A stretch of 64,000 nucleotides of DNA from CAZNFR01 sp964572225 (GCA_964572225.1 CAZNFR010000008.1:5251-69250); one strand, 5' to 3'; shown: positions 17,671 to 27,577, numbered from the stretch's first letter. Made by a program: numbers and translations. The notes: generated from the sequence alone by a model not told the origin.

Positions 17671-18243
17671 TTAAATATCTCCGGTTTCCTGCTTGTAGTA
17701 ATCATCAAAACTCATTTTCTCGTAAATCTTATCCCCGAGAAAAGTGAGGATGATGGAAAGGTCTTCGGCCGATTTATATCCGGGTAAAGGCTGGATCATA
17801 TTCATTTGCTCATCAAGGAAAACTATGCTGGGATAGGAAAGTTTACCATTCAGCAGTGCTGCTGCCAATTCATTATACCCTCTGCTTCCATTCTGAACGT
17901 AGTTAAATTCCCTTCCATTGAAGGAAATGGTCTCCTTTGCCTCCCCATTTAATTTGATGGGGACAAATTTGTCGTTGAGAAGCCCGATCACTTTCTCATC
18001 CTGAAAGGTGGATCCGCTCATCCTCTTACACCAGCTACACCAGTCGGTGTATACATAAATAAAATACTTCTTATCGGTCTGATCTTTATTGGATGAAGCA
18101 GATTCCATGCTCTGCCACTCAATACCTTCGGCCTTTTCAATTGCCGATGAGCCGGGTTCCGGATTTTCAGCCTTCAGATGTACGGCAGGCAGTAATAGAA
18201 CAGCGAGCATCAGTACTGAAAATATTGTGTTTCGTTTCATCAT
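17671..18243 (-). CDS. Periplasmic thioredoxin-like protein (thioredoxin_7 type)
   Basis: This 190-residue protein has a signal peptide (about 1-25, ending HLKA) and a thioredoxin fold with the redox motif YTDWCSWCKRM (C69, C72). The cis-Pro segment is LSYPSIVFLDEQ. Proteins of this form reduce periplasmic disulfides or act as DsbD-type terminal domains; the partner is not known. Two adjacent Met codons (18243 and 18240) could each be the start. It stands alone, 74 bases downstream of the MutS homologue on the same strand. Confidence 0.87.
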   Translation of the reverse strand: MMKRNTIFSVLMLAVLLLPAVHLKAENPEPGSSAIEKAEGIEWQSMESASSNKDQTDKKYFIYVYTDWCSWCKRMSGSTFQDEKVIGLLNDKFVPIKLNGEAKETISFNGREFNYVQNGSRGYNELAAALLNGKLSYPSIVFLDEQMNMIQPLPGYKSAEDLSIILTFLGDKIYEKMSFDDYYKQETGDI

Positions 18244-18317
18244 AATCTGGTTTTAATATTGCAAATATACTCAAATATGTAAATATATAAATATAACGTT
18301 TAAATTTTCCTTAGGTT

Positions 18318-20111
18318 TCATTCTTTTATTTTTTCGGGATGGATAATTTCCATTTTCCTCATTAGGAAGCTGGCATTCATATTTTTTGCCACTCCGGTTT
18401 TGATTTTGTAATCGAAAAATAGTTCGTCGTTTACAATTGTACTGTCGAAATGGTAGTTGGAAACCTTACGGGGAAATCGATCTTCCAGTTCCCCAAGGCT
18501 AATATCATGAGTGGCAACCAGGGTAATGCCCTTATAATTGATGAGTCTCTCGATCAAGGCCGCTGATCCTTTACGCTTGTCTTCACTGTTGGTTCCCTTT
18601 AGAATTTCGTCGAGCAGTACCAGCAGTTCTTCCTGGTTTTCAAATCGATCGATAATTCTTTTGAGCCTTTTTAACTCTGCAAAGAAATAGGATTCACTTT
18701 CGCTCAGGGAGTCGGATGTCCTCATTCCGGTGATAAGCTTCAGGGGTCTGAATTGGAATCGGGAGGCACAAACCTTAAGACCGGCACCTGCAAGGGTCAT
18801 ATTGACCCCCACAGTTCTGAGAAAAGTACTTTTCCCTGCCATATTGGCCCCGGTAACCAGGAGTACTTTTTCTTCAGGGTCTATAACCAGATCGTTGGGA
18901 ATACTTTCGGTGGAAGGGATCAGGGGATGGGAGGCTCCGGTAAGACTGAAGGCATTATGGGTTATTTCCGGCCAGGAATAGCCGGGGTGATCGTAACAGA
19001 ACATCCCGCAACTTATGAGTCCGTCGATTTTTGCATGATGATCAAAAAGAGTTGGCAGAGTGTTTGCATTTTTGGATTTCCATGTCTCAAGCCGGCCAAT
19101 AATAAACAGATCAAAGAGAAAAAGTGAATTAAGAACAGCGCCGACCAGCATATTAAGGCGGCTGTCAAGGAGATTTATCAGAATATCCAGACGATGCAGG
19201 ATCTTTGTTAGTCCGGTTAGATCCTCTTTCATTTTTCTGAGGAGTCCCGACTGATGATCGGAGGATATATATACCTGATTCAGTGAGTTAAACTGGCTGA
19301 TCATTTCCTGCTTCCGGCTGATCAGACTGTGATAGTGGTTAATTTCCTTAAAATGAAATCCGTACAGGAGCCAGGCAGTGGGAATGGATAAATAAAACAG
19401 GTTGAAATATTCGGTTTCGATGCTTCCGGCCACGATCACTCCGGTGTTTACAAGGCTTATCAGAAGAACGGCTATTTTGAGGGCCAATCCGGTAAAACGC
19501 TTTTTAGCCTTTAGCCAGGCAAGAATTTCCGCCTGGCTATCTTCTTTTTTTTCCATCATTTGTCCCGTAGCCAGGTATTCCTGTGAAAACACATTCCGGT
19601 TCTCCAGCTCTATTATGGCTTCCCGGATTTGTTCCCAGTCAGCACCAGTATGAGGCGAACTTCCAAGGTGATTTGCAAGCCATTGTTCCCCCCGATGGGT
19701 GCAGCAACGGTTCATGTACTGGAACAGGGAGTCCTTCCCGAAAATATCCAGATCGTGTGTATAATCATGTTCTGGATCGATAAACTCTTTTCCATCCCCG
19801 AACGGGCTATAATCCCCTTTCAGGAAATCAAGTTGTTTTTTATTGATATCCAATAGATTTGAAAGGAATCGCTTTAGTTTTTGTTTTGCTTTATATTGGA
19901 AGACAAGGATGATGAAAACCATGAAAAGGGTAGTGCCTGTGACTAAGAAAATAGTACGGTGTTCACTGCCCATTGACTTGATGATCAGATATACAGAAGC
20001 CACGATGGCCAAAAAACGAAAGAGGGACATCCATGCAAGGACTTTCCCGGTTCGATCCATTTTAAGGCTAAGTTTTTCGATACGGGATTTGTAAAAGATT
20101 TCAGGGGTCAT
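18318..20111 (-). CDS. Membrane-anchored MutS-family ATPase
   Basis: This 597-residue protein has the MutS core and ATPase domains: Walker A GANMAGKSTFLRT, the MutS-typical TSDSLSESESYFFAEL segment, Walker B LLVLLDEILKGTN and the ATHD switch. It lacks the N-terminal mismatch-recognition domain with its Phe-x-Glu motif and lacks a C-terminal Smr nuclease. Unusually, it has two pairs of membrane helices (about 25-45 with 53-73, and about 208-250). So it is a membrane-tethered relative, common in Bacteroidota but of unknown role; ordinary mismatch repair is unlikely. It lies 50 bases after the S41 peptidase gene on the same strand. Confidence 0.85.
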   Translation of the reverse strand: MTPEIFYKSRIEKLSLKMDRTGKVLAWMSLFRFLAIVASVYLIIKSMGSEHRTIFLVTGTTLFMVFIILVFQYKAKQKLKRFLSNLLDINKKQLDFLKGDYSPFGDGKEFIDPEHDYTHDLDIFGKDSLFQYMNRCCTHRGEQWLANHLGSSPHTGADWEQIREAIIELENRNVFSQEYLATGQMMEKKEDSQAEILAWLKAKKRFTGLALKIAVLLISLVNTGVIVAGSIETEYFNLFYLSIPTAWLLYGFHFKEINHYHSLISRKQEMISQFNSLNQVYISSDHQSGLLRKMKEDLTGLTKILHRLDILINLLDSRLNMLVGAVLNSLFLFDLFIIGRLETWKSKNANTLPTLFDHHAKIDGLISCGMFCYDHPGYSWPEITHNAFSLTGASHPLIPSTESIPNDLVIDPEEKVLLVTGANMAGKSTFLRTVGVNMTLAGAGLKVCASRFQFRPLKLITGMRTSDSLSESESYFFAELKRLKRIIDRFENQEELLVLLDEILKGTNSEDKRKGSAALIERLINYKGITLVATHDISLGELEDRFPRKVSNYHFDSTIVNDELFFDYKIKTGVAKNMNASFLMRKMEIIHPEKIKE

Positions 20112-20161
20112 AACTCGAAGGTGGATTCAGGATCAAAGATAAACCAGGGGAACGAACCAGT

Positions 20162-21577
20162 CTAATAAAGATTTTCGTATTTGATTTTTTCTTTTAACCG
20201 GTCCGGGGCAGGAATAAAAAGTTTTTGTTTCCGGATATTTTCAGGGTTTGGGAGTCTGCGGGATTCATACGACCGCCGACCAGTTTGTGGGCTTGTAATG
20301 TTTACCCCGGTAAGGAGTTCCAATGCCCTTGCCAACAACGGATCGCCGGTATCTCCGAAAGAACGGGCATTGAAGAGGTCGTCTTCCACAGAATGATCGG
20401 GTTCAAGACCCTCCTTGAATTCGGTAAGGCCCAGTGAGTTTGCATATTTAAGGACAATGGGTATGATGGCCCAGTTATGCCGGGGCGATTCCTCGGTGTC
20501 GGGCCAAACCCATGATCCGGTGTATTTACCCACGGTGGTTTCGCCCACGGTGATTACCTCCAAATAGGGGTCCAGACCTGTAATAAGCAGCTCACTGGCT
20601 GAGGCTGTCCCTCTGCCGGTAAGAAATAGGACCCGGGAAAGATCCAGAGAAGCAGGAGTAGATGGAAAGGTATAAAAAAGGTTGGGTGATTCAGAGCCCT
20701 CCTCTTCAATAAAGAAATCTGTCAGGAAATCGTTATACCGGAAACTTACCAGTACATCCGAACCTCTGCTCACCGATGAGGGCGCAATTAGAGAAGCCAG
20801 ATGACCCGCAACCGAAATTTCCCCTCCAGGATTGTACCTGAGATCCACGATGAGATCTTCTATTCCCTGATTCATAAATTCCTGGATTACATTATCCAGC
20901 CGGGTTATAAAGACATCATTGCTTCCACTGATAAACTCGGCAAAAACCAGGTAGCCCACTTTTTTACCCCCCATCTCAATAATCTCCTCATGTACCACAG
21001 GATCCTTGCTGATCACTTCAGCCCTTAGGTCCAGGGATACGCCGGAAGGCAGCAGTTGGCCCTCACTTACGGTTCCCAGTTGCACTGAATAGGAAGTTTT
21101 ACTGTATAACTGAAAATAATTCAGGGTGTCCATTCCCTGGTTATCGATGCTGATAATGATATCCCCCCTTTTCAGTCCGGCTTTGCTCGCCGGAGTATCC
21201 TCATAGACAAATTCAACAATTATGAATACATCGGATGTTCCGCTTACCAATCCAAAAGCCGGTGAGTAACCCATGGAAAGGGGTGTACCCTGAAGATCGG
21301 CAAAAAACGATTCATAATCCGAGGTAATATTTGAAAAACGGTCTTCCGGCCGGTTCAATAGGCTGAAAAACAAATCGGCCGGATCCTCAAAATTCAGTGT
21401 ATTTGTATTCTGTGGTATCAGATCGCTCCAGAGATACAGTAAATTCATCCATTCATATACCCATTCACTCACCTCCCGGTTATCAAATTGACCATCAACC
21501 ACCACCGGGTCATTCTTTTCACATGCGCCCAGAGTCAATCCCACAATGAGAAAGATCAGACCTGTCCTTTTTGTCAT
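20162..21577 (-). CDS. S41 family C-terminal processing peptidase, lipoprotein
   Basis: This 471-residue lipoprotein has a lipobox LTLGAC with the modified C19, a helical N-terminal domain, a PDZ domain (about 100-185, with SKAGLKRGDIIISIDNQ) and the S41 peptidase core. The Ser-Lys dyad is predicted as S326 in GTASASELL and K351 in TTVGKYTG. S41 peptidases cut C-terminal tails of periplasmic substrates. Being lipid-anchored, it would act in the periplasm or at the cell surface. The C-terminal about 50 residues, rich in Arg and Pro, are probably disordered. Confidence 0.9.
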   Translation of the reverse strand: MTKRTGLIFLIVGLTLGACEKNDPVVVDGQFDNREVSEWVYEWMNLLYLWSDLIPQNTNTLNFEDPADLFFSLLNRPEDRFSNITSDYESFFADLQGTPLSMGYSPAFGLVSGTSDVFIIVEFVYEDTPASKAGLKRGDIIISIDNQGMDTLNYFQLYSKTSYSVQLGTVSEGQLLPSGVSLDLRAEVISKDPVVHEEIIEMGGKKVGYLVFAEFISGSNDVFITRLDNVIQEFMNQGIEDLIVDLRYNPGGEISVAGHLASLIAPSSVSRGSDVLVSFRYNDFLTDFFIEEEGSESPNLFYTFPSTPASLDLSRVLFLTGRGTASASELLITGLDPYLEVITVGETTVGKYTGSWVWPDTEESPRHNWAIIPIVLKYANSLGLTEFKEGLEPDHSVEDDLFNARSFGDTGDPLLARALELLTGVNITSPQTGRRSYESRRLPNPENIRKQKLFIPAPDRLKEKIKYENLY

Positions 21578-21723
21578 AATGTATGTATTTTTTCAGGAAA
21601 TTATCAAATTAAGTGCCATGGATATCCGGGAAAGTCCTTTCCTGACATTTTGCTTACGATTATCCCTGTATCCTCTATTCTTCCTGTCATTTAAAGATAG
21701 TTAAATAATTTATAAAAAAACAT

Positions 21724-21753
21724 TTGCATATCATAAAACGAGTTTCTATTTTG
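21724..21753 (+). promoter_or_regulatory. Candidate promoter of fucI
   Basis: TTG (21724-21726) is followed after 23 bases by TTTG (21750-21753), the spacing of TTG-N19-TAnnTTTG. The TA is shifted by one base. The leader would be about 30 bases. Confidence 0.45.
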
Positions 21754-21790
21754 CACACTATACAGAACGAACCAGAACACTTTAAAAATT

Positions 21791-23587
21791 ATGAAGACAC
21801 CGGAAAAAAAATCACAGCGTTTTTACCAGTCCAACCCGAAAATTGGCATTCGGCCGGCCATAGACGGTCGAAGAAACGGGGTAAGGGAATCCCTTGAAGA
21901 CCAGACCATGAATATGGCGAAGCGGGCGGCCCGACTTATCGAAGAAAATCTGAGGCACCCGGATGGCTCGGCTGTGGAATGCATTATAGCGGATCAATGT
22001 ATAGGTGGTGTTGCTGAGTCGGCCTCTACTGCCGAAAAGTTTGAAAGGGAGGGGGTAGGGGTAAGCCTTACCGTTACTCCCTGTTGGTGTTACGGTACCG
22101 AAACCATAGATATGAATCCTTTATTGCCCAAAGCGATTTGGGGATTTAACGGAACGGAGAGGCCGGGAGCGGTTTACCTTGCGGCTGCCCTGGCTGGTCA
22201 TAATCAAAAAGGGCTTCCTGCTTTTGGGATCTATGGCCGGGATGTGCAGGACAGTAATGATGAGCTCATCCCGGAGGATGTAAAGGAAAAAATTTTGTCG
22301 TTTGTCCGCGCCGGACTGGCGGTGGCTGCCATGAGAGGGAAATCCTATCTTTCCCTCGGTTCGGTATCCATGGGGATTGCCGGGTCGGTGGTGGATGACC
22401 ATTTTTTCTCGGAGTATCTGGGTATGAGGAATGAATATGTGGATATGTCGGAGTTTGTACGAAGAATTGACGAGGAAATTTATGACAAGGAGGAATACCG
22501 GCGTGCGCTTGAATGGACCAGAAAAAACTGCAGGGAAGACAGGGATGTAAATCCTTCAGCCGCTCAGAAAAGTCGGGAGCAAAAGGATGCGGACTGGGAA
22601 TTCGTGGTGAAGATGACGCTGATCGCCAGGGATCTTATGACCGGGAACAAGGCGCTCGAAGAGGCCGGATTTGGTGAAGAAGCCCATGGACATAACGCTC
22701 TGATCGCAGGTTTTCAGGGGCAAAGACAGTGGACTGATCATTTGCCCAACGGGGATTTTATGGAAGCAATTTTAAATTCATCCTTTGACTGGAACGGGAT
22801 TCGCCAGCCATATCTTATGGCCACCGAGAATGACAGTCTGAACGGAGTGGTCATGATGTTTGGACACCTGCTTACCGGTACTGCTCAGATTTTTGCAGAT
22901 GTACGGACCTACTGGAGCCCGGAGGCTGTAAAAAGAGTAACCGGCTGGAGTCCCTCCGGAGATGCATCCGATGGTTTTATTCATCTCATCAATTCGGGTT
23001 CAGCGGCTCTGGATGGAACCGGATTGCAAACCCTGGATGGATCCCCTGCCATGAAACCGTTTTGGGACATTACCCAGGAAGAAATGCAGGCCTGCCTGGA
23101 TGCAACTTCATGGCACCCGGCGGTACTGGAATACTTCCGTGGAGGCGGATTCTCATCTTCATTTAAAACCCGGGGAGGAATGCCGGTAACCCTTGCGCGA
23201 ATAAATATGGTCCGAGGTCTGGGTCCGGTAATGCAGATTGCCGAAGGATTTTCGATTGATCTGCCCGATGAGGTGCATAAAACCCTGGATGAGAGAACGA
23301 ATGAGACATGGCCAACAACCTGGTTCGTTCCCAGACTCACAGGGAAAGGCCCTTTCAGGGATGTATATTCTGTCATGGCAGGCTGGGGGGCAAATCATGG
23401 TGCTTTCGGATATGGGCATTTTGGAGCGGACCTGATCACCCTGTGTTCCCTTTTACGAATTCCGGTATGTATGCATAATGTTCCGGATGAAAAAGTTTTC
23501 AGGCCCTCAGCATGGTCTGCATTCGGCATGGATACTGAAGGAAACGACTACAGAGCCTGCTCGGGTTATGGACCACTTTATAAGTAA
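21791..23587 (+). CDS. fucI: L-fucose isomerase
   Basis: FucI interconverts L-fucose and L-fuculose (and D-arabinose and D-ribulose) with Mn2+, the first step of fucose breakdown. The 598-residue length matches the Escherichia coli enzyme (591). Typical segments are visible: the N-terminal NPKIGIRPAIDGRRNGVRESLE, the central GFQGQRQWTDHLPNGDFMEA and the late WGANHGAFGYGHFGADLITL with catalytic and metal-binding residues. No fuculokinase, aldolase or permease gene follows, so the rest of the pathway must be elsewhere. A GntR regulator lies immediately downstream. Confidence 0.96.
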   Translation: MKTPEKKSQRFYQSNPKIGIRPAIDGRRNGVRESLEDQTMNMAKRAARLIEENLRHPDGSAVECIIADQCIGGVAESASTAEKFEREGVGVSLTVTPCWCYGTETIDMNPLLPKAIWGFNGTERPGAVYLAAALAGHNQKGLPAFGIYGRDVQDSNDELIPEDVKEKILSFVRAGLAVAAMRGKSYLSLGSVSMGIAGSVVDDHFFSEYLGMRNEYVDMSEFVRRIDEEIYDKEEYRRALEWTRKNCREDRDVNPSAAQKSREQKDADWEFVVKMTLIARDLMTGNKALEEAGFGEEAHGHNALIAGFQGQRQWTDHLPNGDFMEAILNSSFDWNGIRQPYLMATENDSLNGVVMMFGHLLTGTAQIFADVRTYWSPEAVKRVTGWSPSGDASDGFIHLINSGSAALDGTGLQTLDGSPAMKPFWDITQEEMQACLDATSWHPAVLEYFRGGGFSSSFKTRGGMPVTLARINMVRGLGPVMQIAEGFSIDLPDEVHKTLDERTNETWPTTWFVPRLTGKGPFRDVYSVMAGWGANHGAFGYGHFGADLITLCSLLRIPVCMHNVPDEKVFRPSAWSAFGMDTEGNDYRACSGYGPLYK

Positions 23588-23634
23588 ATTCACACTAATT
23601 ATTGTTATTCTCGAATTAATCTGTATTTTTAAAT

Positions 23635-23746
23635 ACCGGTTGGGATGTTTATCTCTTCATGTAAGTTTGGTTAGTTAGTTGTTACTTCATAAACAAAGTT
23701 GGTAATTGGTTATGTTAATCACTCCTACTTACACAATCCCACCGGT
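23635..23746 (+). promoter_or_regulatory. Promoter of the GntR gene with flanking inverted repeat
   Basis: TTG (23640-23642), 19 bases, then TAAGTTTG (23662-23669) is a textbook Bacteroidota promoter. The TTG lies inside ACCGGTTGGGAT (23635-23646), whose near-perfect inverse ATCCCACCGGT (one base missing) is at 23736-23746, 35 bases before the ATG. The two copies could be operators for autoregulation. Confidence 0.55.
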
Positions 23747-23781
23747 TTTTTCTTTTCTCCGCCCCCAAGCCTTGACTCTGC

Positions 23782-24777
23782 ATGAATCCATTCAGGTTTA
23801 ATATCAATCCTGATTCCGGCATACCCAAATATCTTCAGTTGATACAGGAGGTCGTGGAGGGAATCGGAAACGGGCGTTTGAGCATCGGAGATCCCCTGCC
23901 TTCCGTAAGACAGGCAATGAAGGATTATCATCTTTCCCGGGATACGGTTTTCAAAGCCTATTCGGAGTTGAAAAAGCGATCTCTGATTGAATCCTTTCCA
24001 TCCAAGGGTTACTTTGTTAAAGGCACTGAATTACAAATCCTTCTGGTTTTTGATAATTTCAGTTCCTTTAAGGAAGGTTTGTACAATGCCTTCAGGAATG
24101 ACCTCGGTGAGAATTATAAAATTGAGGTTTTGTTTCACCATGGGAATCCCGCTATTTTTGAGTCCATGCTCTATATGAGCCAGGGTCGCTATCATTTCAG
24201 GGTGATCATGAGCCTGGACAATACCGGGGTGGCCGGGGTATTTCGCAAAATAGAAAGGGATCAGTTGTTAATCCTGGATCTCGATTACCATGTACCCGAA
24301 GACCTGCCCAGGATCATCCAGAGTTTTACCCATGGCTTCCACTCTTCCCTTGATGAGGGAAAAGAATTGTTTTCGAAATACAGGGAAATTATTTATGTAA
24401 ATCCCCCTGAAACTTTTCATCCCCAGGAATCCAATGAAATATTCGCCCGGTTTTGCAATGATAACGCGTTGAAATACAGGATTCTTAAAAAGCTTCAGGA
24501 TAAGGATATTGAGAAGAATACCGCTTACATCGTAATATCCGATTCCGATCTGGTCAGGATCATGGAAGTATCCAGAAGCCGGAAATGGATTCCCGGAAGG
24601 GATATCGGACTGGTTTCTTATAACGATACCTCCGTGAAGAAGATTATCGGGGATGGGATTACCGTTATTTCGACCGATTTTGAGGCAATGGGTAAAGAGG
24701 CGGCGCACTATATAAAAAACCGCCATATCCATCGCAAACTTATTCCTACCCGGCTTATCAACAGAGGGTCACTCTAA
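23782..24777 (+). CDS. GntR family regulator with sugar-binding-protein domain (FucR-like)
   Basis: This 331-residue regulator has an N-terminal GntR winged helix (about 8-75, with LSIGDPLPSVRQAMKDYHLSRDTVFKAY) and a C-terminal periplasmic-binding-protein-like ligand domain (about 80-330). This architecture matches the fucose-responsive GntR regulator of Bacteroides. Being next to fucI, it probably controls fucI in response to fucose or a pathway intermediate. The gene has its own promoter within an inverted repeat that may be its operator. The ligand is inferred from the neighbour. Confidence 0.87.
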   Translation: MNPFRFNINPDSGIPKYLQLIQEVVEGIGNGRLSIGDPLPSVRQAMKDYHLSRDTVFKAYSELKKRSLIESFPSKGYFVKGTELQILLVFDNFSSFKEGLYNAFRNDLGENYKIEVLFHHGNPAIFESMLYMSQGRYHFRVIMSLDNTGVAGVFRKIERDQLLILDLDYHVPEDLPRIIQSFTHGFHSSLDEGKELFSKYREIIYVNPPETFHPQESNEIFARFCNDNALKYRILKKLQDKDIEKNTAYIVISDSDLVRIMEVSRSRKWIPGRDIGLVSYNDTSVKKIIGDGITVISTDFEAMGKEAAHYIKNRHIHRKLIPTRLINRGSL

Positions 24778-24789
24778 TTATCTTACAGG

Positions 24790-26142
24790 TCAAAAAGTAA
24801 GCGTGAAGGTTGTTTCCTTATCGGGAACCGACTGTCCGGTAATGGTTCCCCCGTGGAGACGAAGGATCTGCCTGGACAGGCTGAGTCCGATCCCGCTTCC
24901 ACTGGGCTTGGTCGTAAAGAAAGGAATGAAGATCTTATCGAGAACGTCTTTGAGAATGCCCACTCCGTTGTCGGTAACCTGAATGGTTGGCCTGCCTCGT
25001 TTGTTGAAGAATGCCTTCATGATTATTTTCGAGGATTCCCTCCCTTCCACTGCATGAATAGAGTTTTTCATAAGATTGATCAAAACCTGCTCTATGAGCT
25101 GTTCGTCCATCGAAATCTCAAAACCTGCCGGTTCAACCTGGATCTGCAGCTCAATTCCCTTATCTTTCAGTTCTTTTTCCATAAACGTGTTCAGATGGTC
25201 GAAGAGCTCCTTAACCTTTACGATCCTGAAATTCGGTTTGGGAATGCGGGTAAGGTTTCGGTAAGTGTTCACAAAATGCAATAAGCCGGTACTCCTTTTA
25301 TTGATGGTTTGTAAGGCCTGTTGAACCTCGGCAACCGTTTCCACATCCAGTTCAGGTGCCTCTTTTTCCTCTTTGACATACGGTTTTAACATGCTCTCGA
25401 GAGTTGCCGACAAACTGGCAATGGGCGTAATGGAATTCATGATCTCATGCGTCAAAACCCTGATCAGCTTTTGCCAGGCTTCCGTTTCCTGTTCTTCCAG
25501 TACGCTCTGGATATTTTTAACCGTAGCAAGGACCACCTGTTTGTCTTTGATCCTGAATTCGGTAGTATTTATAGCGAGCTGAAGAAAATCATCATCATCC
25601 TGAACCTTAACCAGTTTATTTTCCCCGGGTTTAATACTTAGCAAGGTCTCAACGAGTTCATCCGAAAGGAGGGAAAGCTTCTGGATATTTTTAATGTTGC
25701 TCAACTGAAAGAGCTTTTTTGCGGCCTTGTTAATCATCTCAATAGTCCCGTCCTTCTGATAGGCCAGTATGGAAATATCGATATTTTGCACAATGCTTTG
25801 CAGATAATGAAAATGTTCCTCTTTTTCTGAACGGACTTTTTGAAAATCTGCGATTACATCGTTGAAAGCCTGACTAAGCTCGTTGAATGAAGGTCCCATC
25901 CCTTCAATCTGAAAGGACCTCGTAAACTCCGAGAACCGAATGGACTCAAGAAAACTGGCCAGGTCCCGGTTGGTTTTATCGACATACCGTATCAATGAAT
26001 ATATCTGCAGCAGGATCAGCAGGAGAATCAGAATAGGTGTCAGAAAAGTCTCTGTATTCAGCAGGTAAAAGAATAGAAATACCGATGCTGAAAACAGCAG
26101 GATCCGAATTATTAAATTGATTCTGAAGTTTCTATAAACCAT
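24790..26142 (-). CDS. NtrY-like sensor histidine kinase
   Basis: This 450-residue kinase has two close membrane helices (about 8-27 and 30-50) with almost no periplasmic loop, a HAMP-like linker, a PAS domain (about 105-205), HisKA with VLTHEIMNSITPIASLS and HATPase_c (about 330-450, with DNGVGI and GSGIGLSLSR). The lack of an outside domain suggests sensing inside the membrane or cytoplasm. It overlaps the upstream response regulator gene by 11 bases, so the two are translationally linked and certainly partners. Confidence 0.93.
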   Translation of the reverse strand: MVYRNFRINLIIRILLFSASVFLFFYLLNTETFLTPILILLLILLQIYSLIRYVDKTNRDLASFLESIRFSEFTRSFQIEGMGPSFNELSQAFNDVIADFQKVRSEKEEHFHYLQSIVQNIDISILAYQKDGTIEMINKAAKKLFQLSNIKNIQKLSLLSDELVETLLSIKPGENKLVKVQDDDDFLQLAINTTEFRIKDKQVVLATVKNIQSVLEEQETEAWQKLIRVLTHEIMNSITPIASLSATLESMLKPYVKEEKEAPELDVETVAEVQQALQTINKRSTGLLHFVNTYRNLTRIPKPNFRIVKVKELFDHLNTFMEKELKDKGIELQIQVEPAGFEISMDEQLIEQVLINLMKNSIHAVEGRESSKIIMKAFFNKRGRPTIQVTDNGVGILKDVLDKIFIPFFTTKPSGSGIGLSLSRQILRLHGGTITGQSVPDKETTFTLTF

Positions 26143-27508
26143 GCTTTTCCATTCTGCGGTACAGGGAGGTTCTCGTTAATCCAAGGTCTTGAGCGGCTTG
26201 AGTAATATTTCCCTGATATTGTTTCAATACTTTTTCGATGACCTTCTTCTCAATTTCATCAAGGTTGAAGGTGTCGAACTCAAAATCGGAGGTCTTCTTG
26301 CCCTGGGCACTCAGGATGAAATCCTCGGGGGTAAGGGAATCCCCTTCGGCCATAATTACGGCTCTTTCAATGGCATGCTGCAGTTCCCTGACATTCCCGG
26401 GCCAGCCGTACTGGTGAAGTTTTTTCATGGCTCCGGATTGAATATGCTTGATGGGTTTACGGTATTTACGCGTGTACATTTTCAGAAAATGTTGTGCAAG
26501 GACAGGAATGTCACCCTGCCTCTCCCTGAGCGGCGGGAGCTGAATCTCTACCGTATTGATCCGGTAAAGAAGGTCCTGCCGAAACCTGCCCTCATCCACA
26601 TCGGTATGAAGGTCGTTATTGGTAGCACAAATCATACGCACATCAATAGAAATAGGCTTATTGGCTCCCACCCGTGTCACCTCCCTACGTTCGATTACCG
26701 TAAGAAGCTTGGTTTGCATCTGAGAGGATAAATTCCCAATCTCATCCAGGAAGAGGGTTCCTCCGGAGGCAATCTCAAACCTTCCCTGTTTGGTAGCCTT
26801 GGCATCGGTAAAAGCCCCTTTTTCATGTCCAAAAAGCTCACTCTCGAACAGGGTTTCGGTGATGGAGCCCAGATCAACGCTGATGAAGACTTCATCCTTT
26901 CTTAAGGAATTTCTGTAAATTGCTCTGGCAACCAACTCTTTACCAGTGCCGTTCTCCCCAAGGATCAGTACGTTGGCATCGGTGGCTGCTACTTTCTTGA
27001 TGGTTGCAAATACCTTCATCATCTCTTCAGACTGTCCGATAAAGTCGGTGAATGGCTGATCCAGAACCGCAGAAATCTCACGCTGCTTCTGCCTCAGACC
27101 TTCAGCTTCCAGCCTTGATCTTCTGAGACTTATCGAGGAATTAATGGTGGCAAGGATCTTTTCATTTTGCCAGGGTTTGAGTACAAAGTCGGTTGCCCCC
27201 GATTTAATTGACTTTACCGCTTTTTCGGCGTCCCCGTAGGCTGTAATAAAAACAACAACCGCTTGAGGATCAATCTCAAGGATCCTGTCCAGCCAATCGA
27301 AGCCTTCCTGTCCGCTTATCGCGTCTTTGGTGAAATTCATATCCAGAAGAATGACATCCCAGTCTTCCTCTGCCATTAACTGGGGAATTTTCTCAGGTCC
27401 CGGAAGAGTTTCAATCTTTTCCACTTCGGATTTCAGCAATAATTTCAGGGCAAAAAGAATATCCTGGTTGTCATCTACAGCCAGTACCTTGCCTCTTTTT
27501 TCACTCAT
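26132..27508 (-). CDS. NtrC-type sigma-54-dependent response regulator
   Basis: This 458-residue activator has a receiver domain (phospho-acceptor D56 in VILLDMNFT), a sigma-54 interaction AAA+ domain (about 145-380, Walker A GENGTGKE, the GAFTDA loop that contacts sigma-54, and LFLDEIGN) and a Fis-type helix-turn-helix at the C-terminus (NITQAAQDLGLTRTSLYRRM). It must act on a -24/-12 promoter. One is found in the divergent intergenic region in front of the export genes at 27780, which are the likely target. Confidence 0.95.
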   Translation of the reverse strand: MSEKRGKVLAVDDNQDILFALKLLLKSEVEKIETLPGPEKIPQLMAEEDWDVILLDMNFTKDAISGQEGFDWLDRILEIDPQAVVVFITAYGDAEKAVKSIKSGATDFVLKPWQNEKILATINSSISLRRSRLEAEGLRQKQREISAVLDQPFTDFIGQSEEMMKVFATIKKVAATDANVLILGENGTGKELVARAIYRNSLRKDEVFISVDLGSITETLFESELFGHEKGAFTDAKATKQGRFEIASGGTLFLDEIGNLSSQMQTKLLTVIERREVTRVGANKPISIDVRMICATNNDLHTDVDEGRFRQDLLYRINTVEIQLPPLRERQGDIPVLAQHFLKMYTRKYRKPIKHIQSGAMKKLHQYGWPGNVRELQHAIERAVIMAEGDSLTPEDFILSAQGKKTSDFEFDTFNLDEIEKKVIEKVLKQYQGNITQAAQDLGLTRTSLYRRMEKHGL

Positions 27509-27577
27509 GTTTGGGTCTTATTTTTGAGATTAGTCCAATTTTCACTTTCCAGGGTTAACCGAATATATAATATTCCC

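Noticed and set aside
26189..26731. 180-codon open frame on the plus strand
   Set aside because: It runs opposite the AAA+ and helix-turn-helix parts of the sigma-54 regulator and looks like a shadow of that gene.
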